Assembly (NCBI GenBank): GCA_910588335.1
Contig: CAJUQV010000024.1
Span: 1-50,061, forward strand
Source: an uncultured Ruminiclostridium sp.
Lineage (GTDB): Bacteria; Bacillota; Clostridia; Oscillospirales; Ruminococcaceae
Direction: 5' to 3'
DNA: 50,061 bases
The translations under genes were made by a program, and so were the position numbers. Below the pieces are notes generated by a model. It did no database searches and was not told the DNA's origin. It was given only the letters and a program-made list of their open reading frames with translations. The first letter of the stretch is position 1. The number at the start of each line of letters is the position of its first letter. Below are positions 17,558 to 26,650 of the stretch, piece by piece.

Positions 17558-18580
17558 ATGTTTACAAAGGATATCGGTATAGATCTGGGTACCGCGAATA
17601 CCCTTGTTTATATGAGAGGAAAAGGGATTATTATAAGAGAGCCAAGTGTTGTGGCGGTGGATGTAAAGTATGACAGAGTGAGATATGTGGGACAGGAAGC
17701 TAAGGACGTAATAGGAAGAACCCCCGGTTCCATAAAGGCTGTAAGACCTCTTAAAGACGGCGTAATCGCGGATTTCGACATTACCACAAGCATGCTTCAG
17801 GAATTTATAAAAAAGGCGCTTAAGGGCAGAGCCTTTACAAAGGCGCGTGTTATCATATGTATTCCCTCCGGAGTTACCGCGGTAGAGCGCCGCGCGGTAA
17901 AGGAAGCGACACAGAATGCGGGCGCAAAGCGCGTGTCGATTATCGAAGAGCCGATGGCGGCGGCAATAGGCGCGGGCCTTCCCGTAGCGGAGCCCACAGG
18001 AAGCATGATTGTTGATATCGGCGGCGGCACCAGCGAGGTGGCGGTTATTTCTCTTGGGGGCATTGTTACATCTCGTTCCGTAAGGGTTGCGGGAGACGAG
18101 TTTGACGCTTCCATTATCAACTATATTAAGAAAAAGTACAACCTTCTTATCGGCGAAAGAACCGCCGAAAACATTAAAATAGGTATCGGTTCCGCATATC
18201 CTTATGCCGACAACGAGCCGGTGATGGATATCAAGGGAAGAAACCTTATGAACGGACTTCCCGAAAATATCACGGTTACCAGCGAGGAGATAAGGGATGC
18301 TCTTTCCGAACCGCTGAGCAACGTTACCGAAGCCATAAAGATTACTCTTGAAAAAACGCCCCCCGAGCTTGCGGCGGACATTATCGACCAGGGCATTATG
18401 TTAGCGGGCGGCGGCGCGCTTCTTAAGGGGCTTGATCTTCTTATAAACCACGAAACGGGTATGCCCGTTAAGATTGCTGAGCGTCCTTTGGACTGTGTTG
18501 CTGACGGTACGGGCGCGGTGCTTGAAAATATCGACAAGCTGGTAGACGTGCTTGACGATGACGACAAGACATATTATTGA
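17558..18580 (+). CDS. mreB: rod-shape-determining actin-like protein MreB
   Basis: Bacterial actin that forms membrane-bound filaments guiding side-wall peptidoglycan synthesis. Starts GIDLGTANTLVY (phosphate 1 loop) and contains DIGGGTSEVAVISLGG (phosphate 2) and MLAGGGALLKGLD (adenosine loop). 340 aa is standard. First gene of mreB-mreC-mreD (gaps 79 and 27 nt) with AGGAGG 13 nt before its ATG. It could equally be named Mbl; paralogue identity cannot be fixed from one copy. Confidence 0.96.
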   Translation: MFTKDIGIDLGTANTLVYMRGKGIIIREPSVVAVDVKYDRVRYVGQEAKDVIGRTPGSIKAVRPLKDGVIADFDITTSMLQEFIKKALKGRAFTKARVIICIPSGVTAVERRAVKEATQNAGAKRVSIIEEPMAAAIGAGLPVAEPTGSMIVDIGGGTSEVAVISLGGIVTSRSVRVAGDEFDASIINYIKKKYNLLIGERTAENIKIGIGSAYPYADNEPVMDIKGRNLMNGLPENITVTSEEIRDALSEPLSNVTEAIKITLEKTPPELAADIIDQGIMLAGGGALLKGLDLLINHETGMPVKIAERPLDCVADGTGAVLENIDKLVDVLDDDDKTYY

Positions 18581-18659
18581 TAATTATTAAGTCGGTGTAT
18601 ATTCGCGCCGACTTATTTGTATACGGTCTTCTGTTGTTTCTGAGGAGGACAATTGACAT

Positions 18660-19523
18660 ATGAGAGAATTTTTTCATACGATAAAATTTAAAATTCTTGT
18701 CTGCATTTTTGCCCTTTTGTTGGGTTTTTTAATATACGTGGCGATAGCCGCGGGGGCTTCCTCGCTTCCGAAGGCTTTTCTTGAAACAATTTCCTCCCCT
18801 TTCGTCACCCTATCCACAAACGTTACTAATTGGATGGAGAGCACAATTGATAAATTTGTCAACGCCGACAAATATAAGCAGGAAAACGAACTTTTAAGGG
18901 AACAGCTTTCGGAAATATACAGCAATGTTCTTGATAAAGAAGCTCTTGAAAAGGAAAATCAGCAGCTCAAGGATATGCTTGAAATAACGGAAAACCACAA
19001 GGATTTCAAATGGAGTCCGCCCTGCTCCGTAACAGCGAGGAATTCCGCCGACATATCGGGAGGTTTCACCATAAACAGAGGTTCTAACGATGGTATTTCC
19101 CTTTATGACCCAGTGTTTACAAAAAAGGGGCTTGTGGGTACGGTGAGCGAGGTGGCGCCTAACTACTCTATTGTCTCCACCGTTCTTTCCGATGATATTA
19201 ACATAGGGGTAAGCGGTGTGGACAGTCATGCTCTCGGAATTATCGAAAACGATCTGGACAGCGCTTATACCGGTCATTGTGTAATGAATTACACGGGAAG
19301 AGACAGCGGAATAGCCGTAAATGAAGTGATAGTAACCTCCGGAAGCTCCTTTTTCCCCAAGGACATGCTTTTGGGCACTGTTGCCGATATTATAAACGAC
19401 AGCAACGGACTTTCGGTACATGTACAGATAAAGCCTTTTGTGGACGTATTCAGCGTTTCGGAGGTCTTTGTGCTGGTGGATTTCGAAGGAAAGGGCGAGG
19501 ATACGGCCGGAAGCGCCGAATAA
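18660..19523 (+). CDS. mreC: rod-shape-determining protein MreC
   Basis: Bitopic membrane scaffold of the elongasome. One N-terminal membrane span (about residues 12-32), a coiled coil (about 65-105), then the two beta-barrel domain with GSNDGISLYDPVFTKKGLVG and later VIVTSGSSFFPKDMLLGTV, which are characteristic. 287 aa fits the family. Binds PBP2-type transpeptidases such as the one at 20529. Confidence 0.94.
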   Translation: MREFFHTIKFKILVCIFALLLGFLIYVAIAAGASSLPKAFLETISSPFVTLSTNVTNWMESTIDKFVNADKYKQENELLREQLSEIYSNVLDKEALEKENQQLKDMLEITENHKDFKWSPPCSVTARNSADISGGFTINRGSNDGISLYDPVFTKKGLVGTVSEVAPNYSIVSTVLSDDINIGVSGVDSHALGIIENDLDSAYTGHCVMNYTGRDSGIAVNEVIVTSGSSFFPKDMLLGTVADIINDSNGLSVHVQIKPFVDVFSVSEVFVLVDFEGKGEDTAGSAE

Positions 19524-19550
19524 ACAATTATACATTAAAGGGAAAGACCG

Positions 19551-20231
19551 ATGCGTTACAAAATAAATCCTACCGTCGCTTATACAAGGAAAATGAAAAC
19601 CAAGGTTTTTTTGCGCTGGTTTTTTTATTCTCTCTCCTTGATAATTCTGTATTCCATAATGAGCTGCGGCGCCTTCGGGTTGTGGCAGCCTTATCTTATA
19701 TTCGCCTTAGCTATCGGGGTTTCCATGAGAGAAACGGAGTTTACCTCGTCGATATTCGGGATTTTCTGCGGCTTTATGCTGGATATCTCTATGGATACGC
19801 TGTTTGGTTTTTTTGCGGTGTGCATTATGCCCTGCTGTTTTGTAGCTTCTCTCCTGTCGCATAACCTTATTAAAGTAAATTTTTTGAATCATCTTATCTT
19901 TACCGGAGTAACGGCGCTTCTTTCCTTTTCTTTATACTATCTGTTTAATTTTGTAATTTGGCATACGGAGGGAAGAGAGATAGTGATTACCGCTATATTG
20001 CTTCCTTCTTTCATCGCGACTGTTATAACCGCGCCGCTGATGTTTTATTTAACAAGATTTATAGCTTCAAAATTCGGACTCGAACATAACGAGGATCTTG
20101 ACGACGCGGTTGAGGAAGCCGTGGACAAGGCCGATGAGGAGCGAAGAAGCAAAAAGATTTTGAATTTAAAAAAGAATAAATATATTAAAGAGTTGGATAA
20201 GGAAAAGAGAAGAAATAAAACAGACAATTAA
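19551..20231 (+). CDS. mreD: rod-shape-determining protein MreD
   Basis: Polytopic membrane protein of the cell-wall elongation complex, about five to six hydrophobic segments between residues 20 and 180, followed by a strongly charged 45-residue cytoplasmic tail. Sequence is weakly conserved in this family, so the call leans on topology, length and position directly after mreC. The tail makes it longer than the usual 160-180 aa. Normal operon continuation into the PBP gene is interrupted by about 300 nt of repeat elements. Confidence 0.85.
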   Translation: MRYKINPTVAYTRKMKTKVFLRWFFYSLSLIILYSIMSCGAFGLWQPYLIFALAIGVSMRETEFTSSIFGIFCGFMLDISMDTLFGFFAVCIMPCCFVASLLSHNLIKVNFLNHLIFTGVTALLSFSLYYLFNFVIWHTEGREIVITAILLPSFIATVITAPLMFYLTRFIASKFGLEHNEDLDDAVEEAVDKADEERRSKKILNLKKNKYIKELDKEKRRNKTDN

Positions 20232-20296
20232 CATAAAATATTGTTTTGCCATACTGAATTGTGACAAATAATTAAATGTTGAATACATGCAGTTTA

Positions 20297-20390
20297 ATAC
20301 TAATCCATTTTAAAACTGTTGGATTAGTGTTTTGGGTGCAACCCTTTTAAACTATGGATTTTATCCATAGTTTAAAAGGGTTTGGTATAA
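20297..20390. repeat. two-hairpin dispersed repeat
   Basis: Hairpin 1: ACTAATCC (20299) with GGATTAGT (20321-20328). Hairpin 2: 18-bp perfect stem, 20342-20359 with 20363-20380. Its stem differs from the copy at 32474 by paired changes that keep base pairing. Confidence 0.7.
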
Positions 20391-20507
20391 GAACCTGTCT
20401 TCACAAGATTTATACGTGGATTTTCGAGCAAATATTGACGAGGATAAGGCTTTCCAACGCTGTCATCAGCGAAATTTGCCTAAAAGACGAGTGCAATGAC
20501 AGGCTCT
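20390..20507. mobile_element. 118-bp MITE-like element
   Basis: Ends AGAACCTGTC and GACAGGCTCT are inverted repeats in 9 of 10 positions. The interior (GGATTTTCGAGCAAAT...GGCTTTCCAACGCTGTCATC) recurs inverted at 23385-23480 and partly at 35436. Placed directly after the two-hairpin repeat, between mreD and the PBP gene. Confidence 0.6.
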
Positions 20508-20528
20508 AAATAAGAAAGGGATTTATAG

Positions 20529-22622
20529 ATGAAAATAGGATATATAGTCAGAAGCTTATTTTGGGTAATAATTGCCTTTGTGCTTGTATTCTTAGCCGCG
20601 ATTCAGCTTATGAGCATACAGATAGTAAACGGCGATTATTACGCTTCCCAGACGGAAAGCTTCCGTGAAGCGGATCAGTCTATTTCCGCCGCCAGAGGTC
20701 AGATTTCCGACGTGAACGGAAAGGTCATAGTCAGCAATCAAAGTGTATTTAAGGTGATTCTTCAGGATGCTTTCCTAACTTTGGGAAAAGAAAACGACAC
20801 GATAGCCTCTACCATTGCCATTCTGGAAAAATGCGGCGAAAAGTGGATTGATAATGTTCCCATAACCATGGAGGAGCCCTTTGTCTTTACCGACGTTTCC
20901 GAAGAAGTTCTGGATAAATTCAGATCCAATCTGGGTCTGAACCTTGACGCTACCGTCGAGAACTGCCTTCGCGCATTGGCGGAGAATTATTCAATAAATA
21001 CAGAAAAATACGATGCGAGAACGGTAAGGCTGATAGGCGGCGTAAGATACGAGATGGAGCGAAAGGACTTTTCTTTTCGCAACAAGTATATATTGGCGGA
21101 GGATATTTCTCTTGAAACGGTTCTCCGGCTGAAGGAGCAGGGCTTTATTTTAGCGGGAATTGATATTTCCGAGGAGCCTAAGCGAATTTATATCAGAGGC
21201 GATATTGCTCCTCACGTAATAGGAACCATCGATCCCATAACAGAAAAGGAATATGAGAAAAGCAAGGACGAGGAAGGCAATACAAAGTACACCATTAACG
21301 ATCTTATAGGAAAAACCGGCATAGAATACGGTATGGAAAGCGTACTTAAGGGTACCGACGGTAACAGAACTATTGTGCGCAGCAGCAGCGGCGAGGTTGT
21401 TTCCGATACCGTCACCGAGTCCGTACAGCCGGGCAGCAGCCTTAAACTCACCATAGAAAGCGATTTTCAGGAGGATCTTCAAACCATACTAGAAAACCAG
21501 ATAAACTGGCTGCACTGGCTCAACGACCCCCAAAGAGGAAACGAATGCGACGGCGGAGCCGTGGTGGTGCTGAATGCCAAAACTGGAGCGGTTCTGGGAA
21601 TGGCCAGCTATCCCACATATAATTTGATTGATTACGCTGATAATCCCCTTGCCGTATTAAACGGGGAAAACGGAGCATCTATGTTCAACGCGGCGGTGGA
21701 CGGACTGTTTCGGCCCGGCTCCGCCTTTAAAACCATAAACGCGGCGGCGGGACTGATTGAGGGTTATATCAATAAGGATACTCCCGGAATCTGCACCGGG
21801 ACATATACCTATTACAGCGATTACCAGCCCACTTGTACCGGCTATCATAACGGCTATAACGTGGTACAGTCCTTGAAAGTTTCCTGTAATATCTTCTTTT
21901 ATGATCTGGCAAGACGAATGGGCATTGATACCCTATCTTCCTATGCGGAAAAATTCGGCTACGGCACCGATCTCGGCTTGGAAATTTCAGCTCAGTCCGG
22001 ACAGATGACCACACCTTCAAACTACGAAACCTCCACTAATCAACCGTGGGACGCAGGACAGGTGCTGCAGGCGGGTATAGGTCAGAGCGCTACACAGGTA
22101 ACCCCTCTTAATTTAGCAGTACAGGCGCTTACTCTTGCAAACAACGGAATCAGATACAAGCCATATCTTGTGGATTCCGTCTGGAATTACGACTATACCG
22201 AGCTGTTGTCAAAAACCGTGCCTGTTGTGGCGGAAAAGATAGATGACAAGGGTACCGAAGCCTTTGAAACGGTGAGAGAGGGTATGATCGAGGTAAGTAC
22301 ATGGTGCTACTGGCCTACCGGAGATCCCAGTAAATGGACATTTGACTACCTCCCCTCAAAGGTAGCGATAAAAACCGGTACCGCCGAAATGGACTCGATA
22401 GGAAAGTATTATACCTCTACCGTTATGGGTTACTATCCTGCCGAGGATCCACAGATAGCCTTTGGAATAGTTCTCAGCAAGGGCGAATATTCCAGATATA
22501 TGATAAGGAATATTATTGACGCATATTTTTATGATTGCTACGAACCGGATCTTGATGAGGAAGGCAATGTGGTTTCTCCTTGGAAGCGCTGGATTGTGAC
22601 GGATAAGCCTTTAGTGAGATGA
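20529..22622 (+). CDS. penicillin-binding protein 2-type transpeptidase
   Basis: Class B PBP that crosslinks peptidoglycan during elongation, partner of MreC/MreD. One N-terminal membrane span (residues 8-28), PBP dimerisation domain about 45-260, then the transpeptidase domain with active-site GSAFK (S-x-x-K), SCN (S-x-N) and KTGTAE (K-T-G). 697 aa is typical of clostridial MrdA. A rodA gene is not adjacent. Own ribosome site AAAGG 9 nt upstream; transcription may be shared with or separate from the mre genes because repeats fill the gap. Confidence 0.93.
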   Translation: MKIGYIVRSLFWVIIAFVLVFLAAIQLMSIQIVNGDYYASQTESFREADQSISAARGQISDVNGKVIVSNQSVFKVILQDAFLTLGKENDTIASTIAILEKCGEKWIDNVPITMEEPFVFTDVSEEVLDKFRSNLGLNLDATVENCLRALAENYSINTEKYDARTVRLIGGVRYEMERKDFSFRNKYILAEDISLETVLRLKEQGFILAGIDISEEPKRIYIRGDIAPHVIGTIDPITEKEYEKSKDEEGNTKYTINDLIGKTGIEYGMESVLKGTDGNRTIVRSSSGEVVSDTVTESVQPGSSLKLTIESDFQEDLQTILENQINWLHWLNDPQRGNECDGGAVVVLNAKTGAVLGMASYPTYNLIDYADNPLAVLNGENGASMFNAAVDGLFRPGSAFKTINAAAGLIEGYINKDTPGICTGTYTYYSDYQPTCTGYHNGYNVVQSLKVSCNIFFYDLARRMGIDTLSSYAEKFGYGTDLGLEISAQSGQMTTPSNYETSTNQPWDAGQVLQAGIGQSATQVTPLNLAVQALTLANNGIRYKPYLVDSVWNYDYTELLSKTVPVVAEKIDDKGTEAFETVREGMIEVSTWCYWPTGDPSKWTFDYLPSKVAIKTGTAEMDSIGKYYTSTVMGYYPAEDPQIAFGIVLSKGEYSRYMIRNIIDAYFYDCYEPDLDEEGNVVSPWKRWIVTDKPLVR

Positions 22623-22756
22623 TAAAATAAAAATTAAAAATTTGTAAAATATTTATCATATAGCCTTTTTAAAACCGGATTTTATGAAAAATGCACAAAA
22701 AAGCTTGCGTTTTAACAATAAATATACCAAACTTTTTGCCAAATCCATTAAAACCC

Positions 22757-22785
22757 TTTTCATTTTCAAAATTATATGCTATAAT
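22757..22785 (+). promoter_or_regulatory. promoter of the methylglyoxal synthase gene
   Basis: TTTTCA (22757-22762), 17 nt, TATAAT (22780-22785) with extended -10 TGC. Leader about 165 nt. The region 22623-22957 shows nothing else I can name. Confidence 0.6.
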
Positions 22786-22957
22786 GTAAAAGAAACGTTA
22801 TTCATACAATTACAATTTAAAACCCGAGGTGCTGTCCTTATTGATTTTTTTGAAAAAGTAGCTTACAATAAACCAATGAATTCGCTTTTATAGCGGTTAT
22901 ATCGCATTTCGGCGTATTGAAGGCGGATTCCGAAAAAGAAAAAGGGAGGGTTTTCCA

Positions 22958-23356
22958 ATGAACATTGCTTTAATAGCGCATGACTCCAAGAAAGAGCTTA
23001 TGGTACAGTTCTGCATAGCCTACTGTGGTATTTTAAGCAGACATGATCTCTGCGCTACCGGAACTACGGGAAAACTTGTGGCGGAGGCAACCGGACTTCG
23101 TATCCAGAGATTTCTCAGCGGATCGCAGGGCGGTGATCAGCAGATATCAGCGCGCATTTCCTGCAATGAGATTGATATACTGATATTTTTCAGAGACCCT
23201 ATAAATATAAATCATCGTGAGCCAAACGAATCGCATCTTCTTAGGCTCTGCGATGTTCACAATATACCGGTAGCCACCAATATGGCAACCGCAGAGGCAC
23301 TTATACACGCGCTTGAGCGCGGCGATCTTGATTGGCGCGAAATTGTAAGATACTGA
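22958..23356 (+). CDS. mgsA: methylglyoxal synthase
   Basis: Converts dihydroxyacetone phosphate to methylglyoxal and phosphate, a bypass of lower glycolysis when phosphorylated sugars accumulate. Family motifs are plain: IALIAHDSKK, ATGTTGKLV, SGSQGGDQQI (catalytic Asp), DILIFFRDP and the NVATNMATAE-like VATNMATAEAL. At 132 aa the C-terminus is short but complete in the fold. Its place behind cell-shape genes is common in clostridia. AAAGGGAGGG is a strong ribosome site. Confidence 0.95.
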   Translation: MNIALIAHDSKKELMVQFCIAYCGILSRHDLCATGTTGKLVAEATGLRIQRFLSGSQGGDQQISARISCNEIDILIFFRDPININHREPNESHLLRLCDVHNIPVATNMATAEALIHALERGDLDWREIVRY

Positions 23357-23384
23357 AAGCTTGTATTTTCGGTATCTTGTAAAT

Positions 23385-23480
23385 GTCATTTCGGCGGATT
23401 TTGCCGATGACAGTGTTGGAAAGCTTTATTTTTGATAAAATTTGCTTGAAAATCCATTCGCAAATTTTGCGGATACAGGG
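23385..23480 (-). mobile_element. inverted copy of the 118-bp MITE-like element
   Basis: Read on the minus strand it gives GCAAAATTTGCGAATGGATT, TTCAAGCAAATT, then AAGCTTTCCAACACTGTCAT, aligning through its core with 20400-20490. The ends are degraded. It lies just after mgsA. Confidence 0.5.
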
Positions 23481-23534
23481 TTTAACAGCGGCTTTGCGGT
23501 TGTAGGGCTTTAGCGGCATAAGCTTATAAAAAAT

Positions 23535-23557
23535 CCCCGTGCCTTACAGGTGCGGGG
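23535..23557 (+). terminator. stem-loop, probable terminator
   Basis: CCCCGTGCCT pairs with AGGTGCGGGG around a 3-nt loop, then TTAATTTT. Lies between mgsA and the hisS leader element. Confidence 0.5.
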
Positions 23558-23565
23558 TTAATTTT

Positions 23566-23711
23566 AGAGCGCAGCTTAAACAAGCTGCCGGAATTGCGAA
23601 GCAATTGGAATATAACCTCCCGCTAAACCGAGAGATGAAGAGACTTTGCATGTAATACCAATCCCTAGATTATTATAAGAGGCTGTGGACAACCGGCAGC
23701 GGTTATAAGAA
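23566..23711 (+). repeat. dispersed leader element, copy 2 of 3, upstream of hisS
   Basis: Starts CAGCTT-AAAC-AAGCTG, then the GAATTGC-GAA-GCAATT hairpin, carries GAGATGAAGAGACTTTGCA and ends GGCAGCGGTTATAA, 26 nt before the hisS ATG. Looks superficially like a T-box leader but has no GGTACCGCG antiterminator sequence. Confidence 0.6.
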
Positions 23712-23736
23712 AGAGAACGGAAAGGAAAGGGCAAAA

Positions 23737-25017
23737 ATGGACATTGTTACCAAAGCGCCGAGAGGAACGGCGGACAAGCTGCCTGCTCAGATAAATAAAT
23801 GGCATACTATTGAAAAAGCGGCGGCACGGATTGCGGAAACTTATGGCTGCAAGGAGCTGAGAACTCCTACCTTTGAGCATACCGAGCTGTTTCAGCGGGG
23901 CGTCGGCGATACTACCGACGTTGTACAAAAAGAAATGTATACTTTTAACGATAAAAAGGGGAGAAGCATAACTCTTAAGCCCGAAGGCACGGCGGGAGCC
24001 GTGAGAGCCGCTTTGGAAAACGGACTGCTGAACGAGGCCCTTCCCCTTAAGCTTTATTATCTTACAAGCTGTTTTCGTTACGAAGCGCCTCAGAGCGGAA
24101 GATTGAGAGAATTTAAACAATTCGGCGTTGAATACTTCGGTGCGGATTCTCCCATGAGCGATGCGGAGCTTATCTGTATGGCGGACGGTATTTTCAGGTT
24201 TTTGAGGATTGAAAACATACGGCTGGAAATAAACAGCATAGGCTGTCCCAAATGCAGGGCGGAATATCAGAAGGCTTTAAAGGAGTATTACGTACAGTAC
24301 AGTGAACAGCTTTGCGATACCTGTAAGGAAAGGCTGGAAAAGAATCCCATGCGGCTTCTGGACTGCAAGAGTGAAATTTGTCACGGGTTCGCGGAAAAAG
24401 CGCCGATTATTTTGGATTACCTTTGCGATGAGTGTAAAACGCATTTTGACAAGGTTAAAAAGGCTCTTGACGATATGGGCGTAAAATATACCGTAAATCC
24501 CCGTATTGTAAGAGGTTTGGATTATTACACAAATACCGTTTTTGAATTTATAAGCGATAACTGCGGTACACAAGGCACTGTGTGCGCGGGAGGCAGATAC
24601 AACGGACTTGTGGAAGAAATAGGAGGTAAATCCGTTTCGGGACTCGGCTTCGCCATGGGTCTTGAGCGCGTTATTATGGTAATGGACGCTCAGAATGCCG
24701 ATTACGAACCCGCTAAAAAGTGCGATTTGTTTATAGCAGGAACCGACGAAGCCTCATCTTTATACGCCATGAACCTTGTAAGGCAGCTGAGGGATTACGG
24801 TTTCTGGGCGGAATGCGACATAGTTGGCAGAAGCTTAAAATCTCAAATGAAATATGCCGATAAATTGGGAGCAAATTTCAGCATGGTAATAGGAGAAAAC
24901 GAGATACAATCCGGAAAGGCGGAACTTAAGAATATGAAAAACGGCGAAAAATCCTTTGTCAATATCGGGGATAAATTTGCCGAAGGTATAGGCTCAATTT
25001 TGATGGCAATCGAATAA
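23737..25017 (+). CDS. hisS: histidyl-tRNA synthetase
   Basis: Class II synthetase charging tRNA-His. Begins with KAPRGTADKLP (motif of HisRS), has motif 2 YYLTSCFRYEAPQSGRLREF, the histidine-binding RGLDYYTNTVFEF and motif 3 GLGFAMGLERV, plus a C-terminal anticodon-binding domain (about 330-426). 426 aa is standard, so it is the full enzyme and not HisZ. The mid-domain carries four cysteine pairs (CPKC, CDTC, CDEC), as in many clostridial forms. The GH10 xylanase follows after 29 nt. Confidence 0.96.
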   Translation: MDIVTKAPRGTADKLPAQINKWHTIEKAAARIAETYGCKELRTPTFEHTELFQRGVGDTTDVVQKEMYTFNDKKGRSITLKPEGTAGAVRAALENGLLNEALPLKLYYLTSCFRYEAPQSGRLREFKQFGVEYFGADSPMSDAELICMADGIFRFLRIENIRLEINSIGCPKCRAEYQKALKEYYVQYSEQLCDTCKERLEKNPMRLLDCKSEICHGFAEKAPIILDYLCDECKTHFDKVKKALDDMGVKYTVNPRIVRGLDYYTNTVFEFISDNCGTQGTVCAGGRYNGLVEEIGGKSVSGLGFAMGLERVIMVMDAQNADYEPAKKCDLFIAGTDEASSLYAMNLVRQLRDYGFWAECDIVGRSLKSQMKYADKLGANFSMVIGENEIQSGKAELKNMKNGEKSFVNIGDKFAEGIGSILMAIE

Positions 25018-25046
25018 CTGTAATACGGAAAGGAAGGTTAAGTCAG

Positions 25047-26009
25047 ATGGAATTCAGTCTTAAAGAAGTATATAAGGATTATTTCAAGATCGGCGCCGCG
25101 GTTAATACGGAAAGCGTAGATACCTGCAAGGACATTATTCTGAAGCATTTTAACAGTATAACCTGCGAAAACGCGATGAAATTCGCCGAAACCGAACCGG
25201 AGGAAGGAAAATTCACTTTCGGGGACGCGGATAAAATATACGGTTTCGCAAAGAAACACAACATACCCGTAAGAGGGCACAATTTCGTATGGCATCACGC
25301 GATGCCGGATTGGATTTTTAATAACACGGACAGGGAAGGACTTTTAAAGCGTCTTGAAAATCATATTAAGGCGCTTACGGAAAGATATCCCGACTTATAC
25401 TGCTGGGACTGTATAAACGAAGGCATAGAGGACGGAGAAGGATATTTAAGAAAAACCCCATGGCTTGACATAATCGGCGAGGATTATTTTGAACAGGTTT
25501 TTGCCGTTGCCGCCAAGTACGTGGACAAACCGCTGTTTTACAACGATTACAACGAATTTGACGCTGTAAAAAGGAAAAAGATAATTCAAATGGTAAGGGA
25601 GGTAAATGAAAAAGGAATACGTATTGATGGTATCGGGCTTCAGTGCCATTTGGGACTTAACCTCAAGTTTGATATTGATGAGATAAAGCGCGGAATAGAA
25701 GAATACGCGAGTCTCGGCTACAAGCTTCAGATAACAGAGCACGATGTTTCCAATTATCCTTACGAAGACAGGGAGATTCATCTCGCGCCAACCTTTGAGG
25801 AGTATAAAAAACAAACCAAGACGTTCAAGGAATTTTTCTCCGTGCTCCGTACATACAGGAATGAGATAGAGTCAGTCACTTTCTGGGGAGTGGCGGACGA
25901 CACTTCGTGGCTTAATTACTTCCCTGTGGAGGGCAGGAAAAACGGGGGATTGCTTTTTGATGAAAATCACGAGCCCAAAGAGGGCTTTTATGCCATATGT
26001 GATTTTTAA
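25047..26009 (+). CDS. endo-1,4-beta-xylanase, GH10, cytoplasmic
   Basis: Retaining xylanase acting on xylo-oligosaccharides. No signal peptide, so intracellular. GH10 signatures in order: CENAMKF, VRGHNFVWH, WDCINEG with acid/base E125, GIGLQCHL, and ITEHD with nucleophile E231, ending in VTFWGVADDTSWL. 320 aa is the bare catalytic domain with no carbohydrate-binding module. The nucleophile motif reads TEHD where most members have TELD. Sits 29 nt behind hisS with its own AGGAAGG site; co-transcription with a tRNA synthetase is unusual. Ends at a terminator shared with spoIIID. Confidence 0.94.
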   Translation: MEFSLKEVYKDYFKIGAAVNTESVDTCKDIILKHFNSITCENAMKFAETEPEEGKFTFGDADKIYGFAKKHNIPVRGHNFVWHHAMPDWIFNNTDREGLLKRLENHIKALTERYPDLYCWDCINEGIEDGEGYLRKTPWLDIIGEDYFEQVFAVAAKYVDKPLFYNDYNEFDAVKRKKIIQMVREVNEKGIRIDGIGLQCHLGLNLKFDIDEIKRGIEEYASLGYKLQITEHDVSNYPYEDREIHLAPTFEEYKKQTKTFKEFFSVLRTYRNEIESVTFWGVADDTSWLNYFPVEGRKNGGLLFDENHEPKEGFYAICDF

Positions 26010-26064
26010 TTCCAATCTTTGATTATCCATGCTATTTGTCTATACCTTGACCAAAGATTAGTAT
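26010..26064. repeat. single-hairpin copy of the dispersed repeat
   Basis: CCAATCTTTG...CAAAGATTAGTAT, the second hairpin of the two-hairpin family, starting at the xylanase stop. Confidence 0.55.
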
Positions 26065-26080
26065 AAAATATATATTATAA

Positions 26081-26122
26081 AAACGCCGTTCAATCCCGTT
26101 TTTGGCATTGAACGGCGTTTTT
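26081..26122. terminator. bidirectional terminator between GH10 and spoIIID
   Basis: AAACGCCGTTCAAT (26081-26094) pairs perfectly with ATTGAACGGCGTTT (26107-26120), with A and T tracts outside. Confidence 0.85.
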
Positions 26123-26131
26123 CGATTTTAC

Positions 26132-26184
26132 ATCAATCCTTTTTTAAACTGACGTAATATCCACAGTTTTAAAAGAGATTGGTA
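26132..26184. repeat. single-hairpin copy of the dispersed repeat
   Basis: ATCAATCC...AAACTG / CAGTTT...GAGATTGGTAT, abutting the spoIIID stop codon. Confidence 0.45.
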
Positions 26185-26478
26185 TTATTCCGTTTCTCTA
26201 AGCTCACTGTACTTTTTTCGGGTGGCTAATCCGCCTCTTATATGTCTTTCCTGTTTGTTTTTTTCCAGAACCTCCTTTACCTGCTTTTGCAGTGTGGGGT
26301 TTACTTTTTCGAGTCTTGCGGTTATATCTTGATGAACCGTGCTTTTGCTGATTCCGAATACTTTTGCCGCGCTTCTTACGGTAGCTTCATTTTCTACTAT
26401 GTACTTTCCGAGGCTTACGCATCTTTCCTGTTTTGTTCCGAAGTCTTGAACTGTTGAAGTATTCCCTTTTGGTGACAT
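26185..26478 (-). CDS. spoIIID: sporulation transcription regulator SpoIIID
   Basis: DNA-binding regulator of the mother-cell programme during endospore formation. The frame opens at 26556, but ATG 26478 with AAAGGGGCG upstream gives 97 aa, near the usual 85-95. The helix-turn-helix reads TVRSAAKVFGISKSTVHQDI, followed by LEKVNPTLQKQVKEVL and HIRGGLATRKKY, all highly characteristic. Presence argues that the host belongs to a spore-forming lineage. Divergent from the P-type ATPase gene. Confidence 0.94.
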   Translation of the reverse strand: MSPKGNTSTVQDFGTKQERCVSLGKYIVENEATVRSAAKVFGISKSTVHQDITARLEKVNPTLQKQVKEVLEKNKQERHIRGGLATRKKYSELRETE

Positions 26479-26650
26479 TGTTTCGCCCCTTTGCTTAATT
26501 TTTTCCGCTTTTTCCGTTACGGATATTTTATTGTATGCAGACAAATTCTCCATCATTACAACCCTTGTTTGTCCGTTTGCAAAAGTACAAGTCTATTTTT
26601 TGCCTTTTACACATATTTATTGTAAAAAAGGACAAGGAGGATAACGGAAA

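Noticed and set aside
22684..22893. 69-residue ORF before mgsA
   Set aside because: The mgsA promoter lies inside it, there is no ribosome site, and the composition is that of translated AT-rich spacer.
23566..23711. T-box leader for hisS
   Set aside because: GAGATGAAGAGAC resembles a T-box stem I base, but there is no GGTACCGCG-type antiterminator and no terminator in the right place; related copies precede genes unrelated to tRNA charging.
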